Positions 4,869 through 6,146 of a DNA stretch of 6,146 nt are shown here, one piece after another (position 1 is the first letter of the stretch; each line of letters begins with the position of its first letter). A program made the position numbers and the translations under genes. The notes below the pieces were generated by a model. It did not search any database, was not told the DNA's origin, and saw nothing but the letters and a program-made list of their open reading frames with translations. The DNA is from an uncultured Mollicutes bacterium (GTDB lineage: Bacteria > Bacillota_I > Bacilli_A > RF39 > UBA660). The stretch covers positions 1-6,146 of the forward strand of contig USTO01000039.1 of the NCBI GenBank assembly GCA_900557675.1. Reading direction: 5' to 3'.

Positions 4869-5999
4869 ATGAAAAACATATCAAAATACAAAGTAGAGAA
4901 AGGAATATACATACCCATAATCTTATTTTTTCTAATAAGTATTGTAACCATATACTGTACAAAAAGCCTACTACCCAGTGAATATTCACTCCTTTGGATT
5001 AAACAAATAGCTTGGTATACAATCGGTATAACTATTGCCTTTATAATGATGAAACTAGGAAATAAATTCCTCTATAATAATGCGTGGCTCTTTTATTTTA
5101 TCGGTGTCCTCCTTCTATTATTAGTACTATTCTTTGGAACCGATATAAATAATGCCCGGTGTTGGTTTAAAATACCCTATCTAGGAACCTTCCAACCCAG
5201 TGAATTTATGAAAGTATTTCTAATTATAATACTATCAAAGCAAATAACCGACTTTAATGAGCGATATGATAACCCTGAGGTGGTGGATGAATTTAAATTC
5301 ATAATAAAAATACTAATACTAGTATTAATACCATCCATATTAACATTTATAGAACCAGATACAGGAGCCGTTATAATGTATATAATAATAACATTTGTAA
5401 TGCTCTTTATTGGGGGATTTAGAAAAAGATGGTTTGTACTAACATTACTTGCTCTAGTAGTTATGCTCGGAGGTATCATCACCCTCTATAAATTAAATGG
5501 TGATTTATTCATAAAAATATTTGGAACAAGCCTATTCTATCGAATGGATAGAATATTCAATTGGACTAGTAGTAGTGGACTTCAACTAAGAAATTCCCTC
5601 ATAGCAATAGGTTCAGCTGGAGCCTTTGGACACGGATTCAATCATACACCAATATATTTTCCCGAAATGCAAACTGACTTTATATTTGGAGTCTTTGCTT
5701 CTAACTTCGGTTTATTTGGAAGTCTCCTTTTAATAACCCTAATAGTAACATTCGATATAAACCTAATATCTACCGTTAATAAAACTAACAGTATGTATGA
5801 TAAATATGCTATTGGAGGTATCATTGGAGTTCTCCTCTTTCAACAAATATACAACATATCAATGACTATTGGTCTACTGCCCATAATGGGAATAACCCTC
5901 CCTTTCTTATCTTACGGAGGATCAAGTCTACTTTCCTATATGCTACTCCTTGGAATAATATTCAACGTAAGTAATGGCAGTCTTAGATATACAAATTAA
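4869..5999 (+). CDS. rodA: SEDS-family peptidoglycan glycosyltransferase, RodA/FtsW type (probably RodA)
   Basis: Polytopic membrane enzyme that polymerises lipid II into glycan strands, working with a class B penicillin-binding protein. The 376 residues hold about ten hydrophobic segments, with the first near residues 13-30 and the last near 350-367. Family motifs seen: NARCWFKI (95-102) and GTFQPSEFMK (106-115); EPDTGA (162-167); RNSLIAIGSAGAFGHGF (241-257); PEMQTDFIFG (265-274), whose Asp270 I take to match the putative catalytic aspartate; and LLPIMGITLPFLSYGGSS (336-353). Length and the EPDTG and GTFQPSEF variants favour RodA over FtsW, but the two are hard to separate and no partner PBP is in view. 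Departures from the usual motifs are Gln instead of His before TDF, Asn-Asn-Ala instead of Asn-Gly-Ala before the Arg, and ASNFG instead of the common AEE-type sequence. AAAGGAG six bases upstream fixes the start. A terminator begins at the stop codon, so it is monocistronic. Confidence 0.93.
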   Translation: MKNISKYKVEKGIYIPIILFFLISIVTIYCTKSLLPSEYSLLWIKQIAWYTIGITIAFIMMKLGNKFLYNNAWLFYFIGVLLLLLVLFFGTDINNARCWFKIPYLGTFQPSEFMKVFLIIILSKQITDFNERYDNPEVVDEFKFIIKILILVLIPSILTFIEPDTGAVIMYIIITFVMLFIGGFRKRWFVLTLLALVVMLGGIITLYKLNGDLFIKIFGTSLFYRMDRIFNWTSSSGLQLRNSLIAIGSAGAFGHGFNHTPIYFPEMQTDFIFGVFASNFGLFGSLLLITLIVTFDINLISTVNKTNSMYDKYAIGGIIGVLLFQQIYNISMTIGLLPIMGITLPFLSYGGSSLLSYMLLLGIIFNVSNGSLRYTN

Positions 6000-6021
6000 A
6001 ACTCCCGAAGGAGTTTTTTTT
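5998..6021. terminator. Bidirectional rho-independent terminator after the SEDS gene
   Basis: AAAACTCC (5998-6005), tetraloop CGAA, and GGAGTTTT (6010-6017) form a hairpin followed by further T to 6021 on the plus strand. Its first A bases are part of the SEDS stop codon. On the minus strand the loop reads TTCG closed by C-G, the very stable UUCG tetraloop, followed by four T, so it can also end the convergent gene whose stop is at 6022-6020. Confidence 0.85.
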
Positions 6022-6146
6022 ATTCATATAATTCATATATAGCATTAGGATCATTATTAAGAATCTGTACAAAATCATACACATTCTTCCTCGTAAGAAG
6101 ATTAATAAAATTCCTATAAGAATGGAGGAACAAATCAAGATGTATC
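6020..6146 (-). CDS. C-terminal end of an unrecognised minus-strand gene (5' part outside window)
   Basis: The minus strand is open from the window edge to a TAA at 6022-6020, giving about 41 residues that include HLDLFLHSYRNFINLLTRK, then VYDFVQILNNDP, and ending in AIYELYE. The composition is that of a soluble helical protein end. The reading is supported by its position: its stop sits exactly at the edge of a terminator that is symmetric and points both ways, making it convergent with the SEDS gene. Neither family nor function can be judged from this piece. Confidence 0.6.
   Translation of the reverse strand, partial: IHLDLFLHSYRNFINLLTRKNVYDFVQILNNDPNAIYELYE

Noticed and set aside
3001..5999. 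A dcw-type cell wall gene cluster
   Set aside because: murE and the SEDS gene are on opposite strands with their own signals, are separated by an unrelated gene and a terminator, and no other mur, fts or mra gene is present.
1..6146. UGA read as tryptophan, as in Mollicutes
   Set aside because: Tryptophan is encoded by TGG in the genes and TGA is not used in frame; the murE frame is preceded by TGA acting as a stop.
1..6146. CRISPR array, tRNA, rRNA, transposon ends or attachment sites
   Set aside because: I saw no regularly spaced repeats, no tRNA-like cloverleaf or conserved rRNA stretch, and no transposase or terminal inverted repeats. Intergenic stretches are all shorter than about 165 bases.

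Overview
The window is AT-rich, uses the standard code (TGG for Trp; no in-frame TGA in the genes) and has strong Shine-Dalgarno sites and sigma-A type promoters. This points to a low-GC Bacillota chromosome, probably an uncultured gut-type member of Bacilli or a related class; that placement is an inference. Nothing indicates a plasmid, prophage or insertion sequence.

Layout. (1) Positions 1-1956, minus strand: a two-gene operon with a 600-aa MoxR-type AAA+ ATPase carrying an unusual N-terminal domain that resembles DUF6273. One base after its stop begins a small gene, cut by the window edge, that resembles the YlbE family. (2) Positions 1957-2117: a divergent promoter region. (3) Positions 2118-3011, plus strand: a 297-aa helical, charged protein I do not recognise. 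(4) Positions 3001-4371, minus strand: murE, overlapping the previous gene tail-to-tail by 11 bp with a bidirectional terminator built into both coding ends. (5) Positions 4432-4758, minus strand: a 108-aa protein of unknown function, separated from murE by a terminator. (6) Positions 4759-4868: a second divergent promoter region. (7) Positions 4869-5999, plus strand: a SEDS-family glycosyltransferase, most likely RodA. (8) Positions 5998-6021: a bidirectional terminator, then the C-terminal end of a minus-strand gene running out of the window.

Two genes act in peptidoglycan synthesis. MurE adds the third stem residue to the cytoplasmic precursor, and its DNPR motif predicts meso-diaminopimelate. 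The SEDS protein polymerises lipid II outside the membrane. They lie on opposite strands in separate transcription units, so this is not a classical dcw operon. The remaining genes are unrecognised or only recognisable at family level.

The most interesting points are the domain-fused MoxR ATPase with an unexpected small partner instead of a visible VWA protein, the terminator embedded in two overlapping coding ends, uniformly very short predicted 5' leaders, and a strong C-over-G skew of the plus strand that ignores gene direction.
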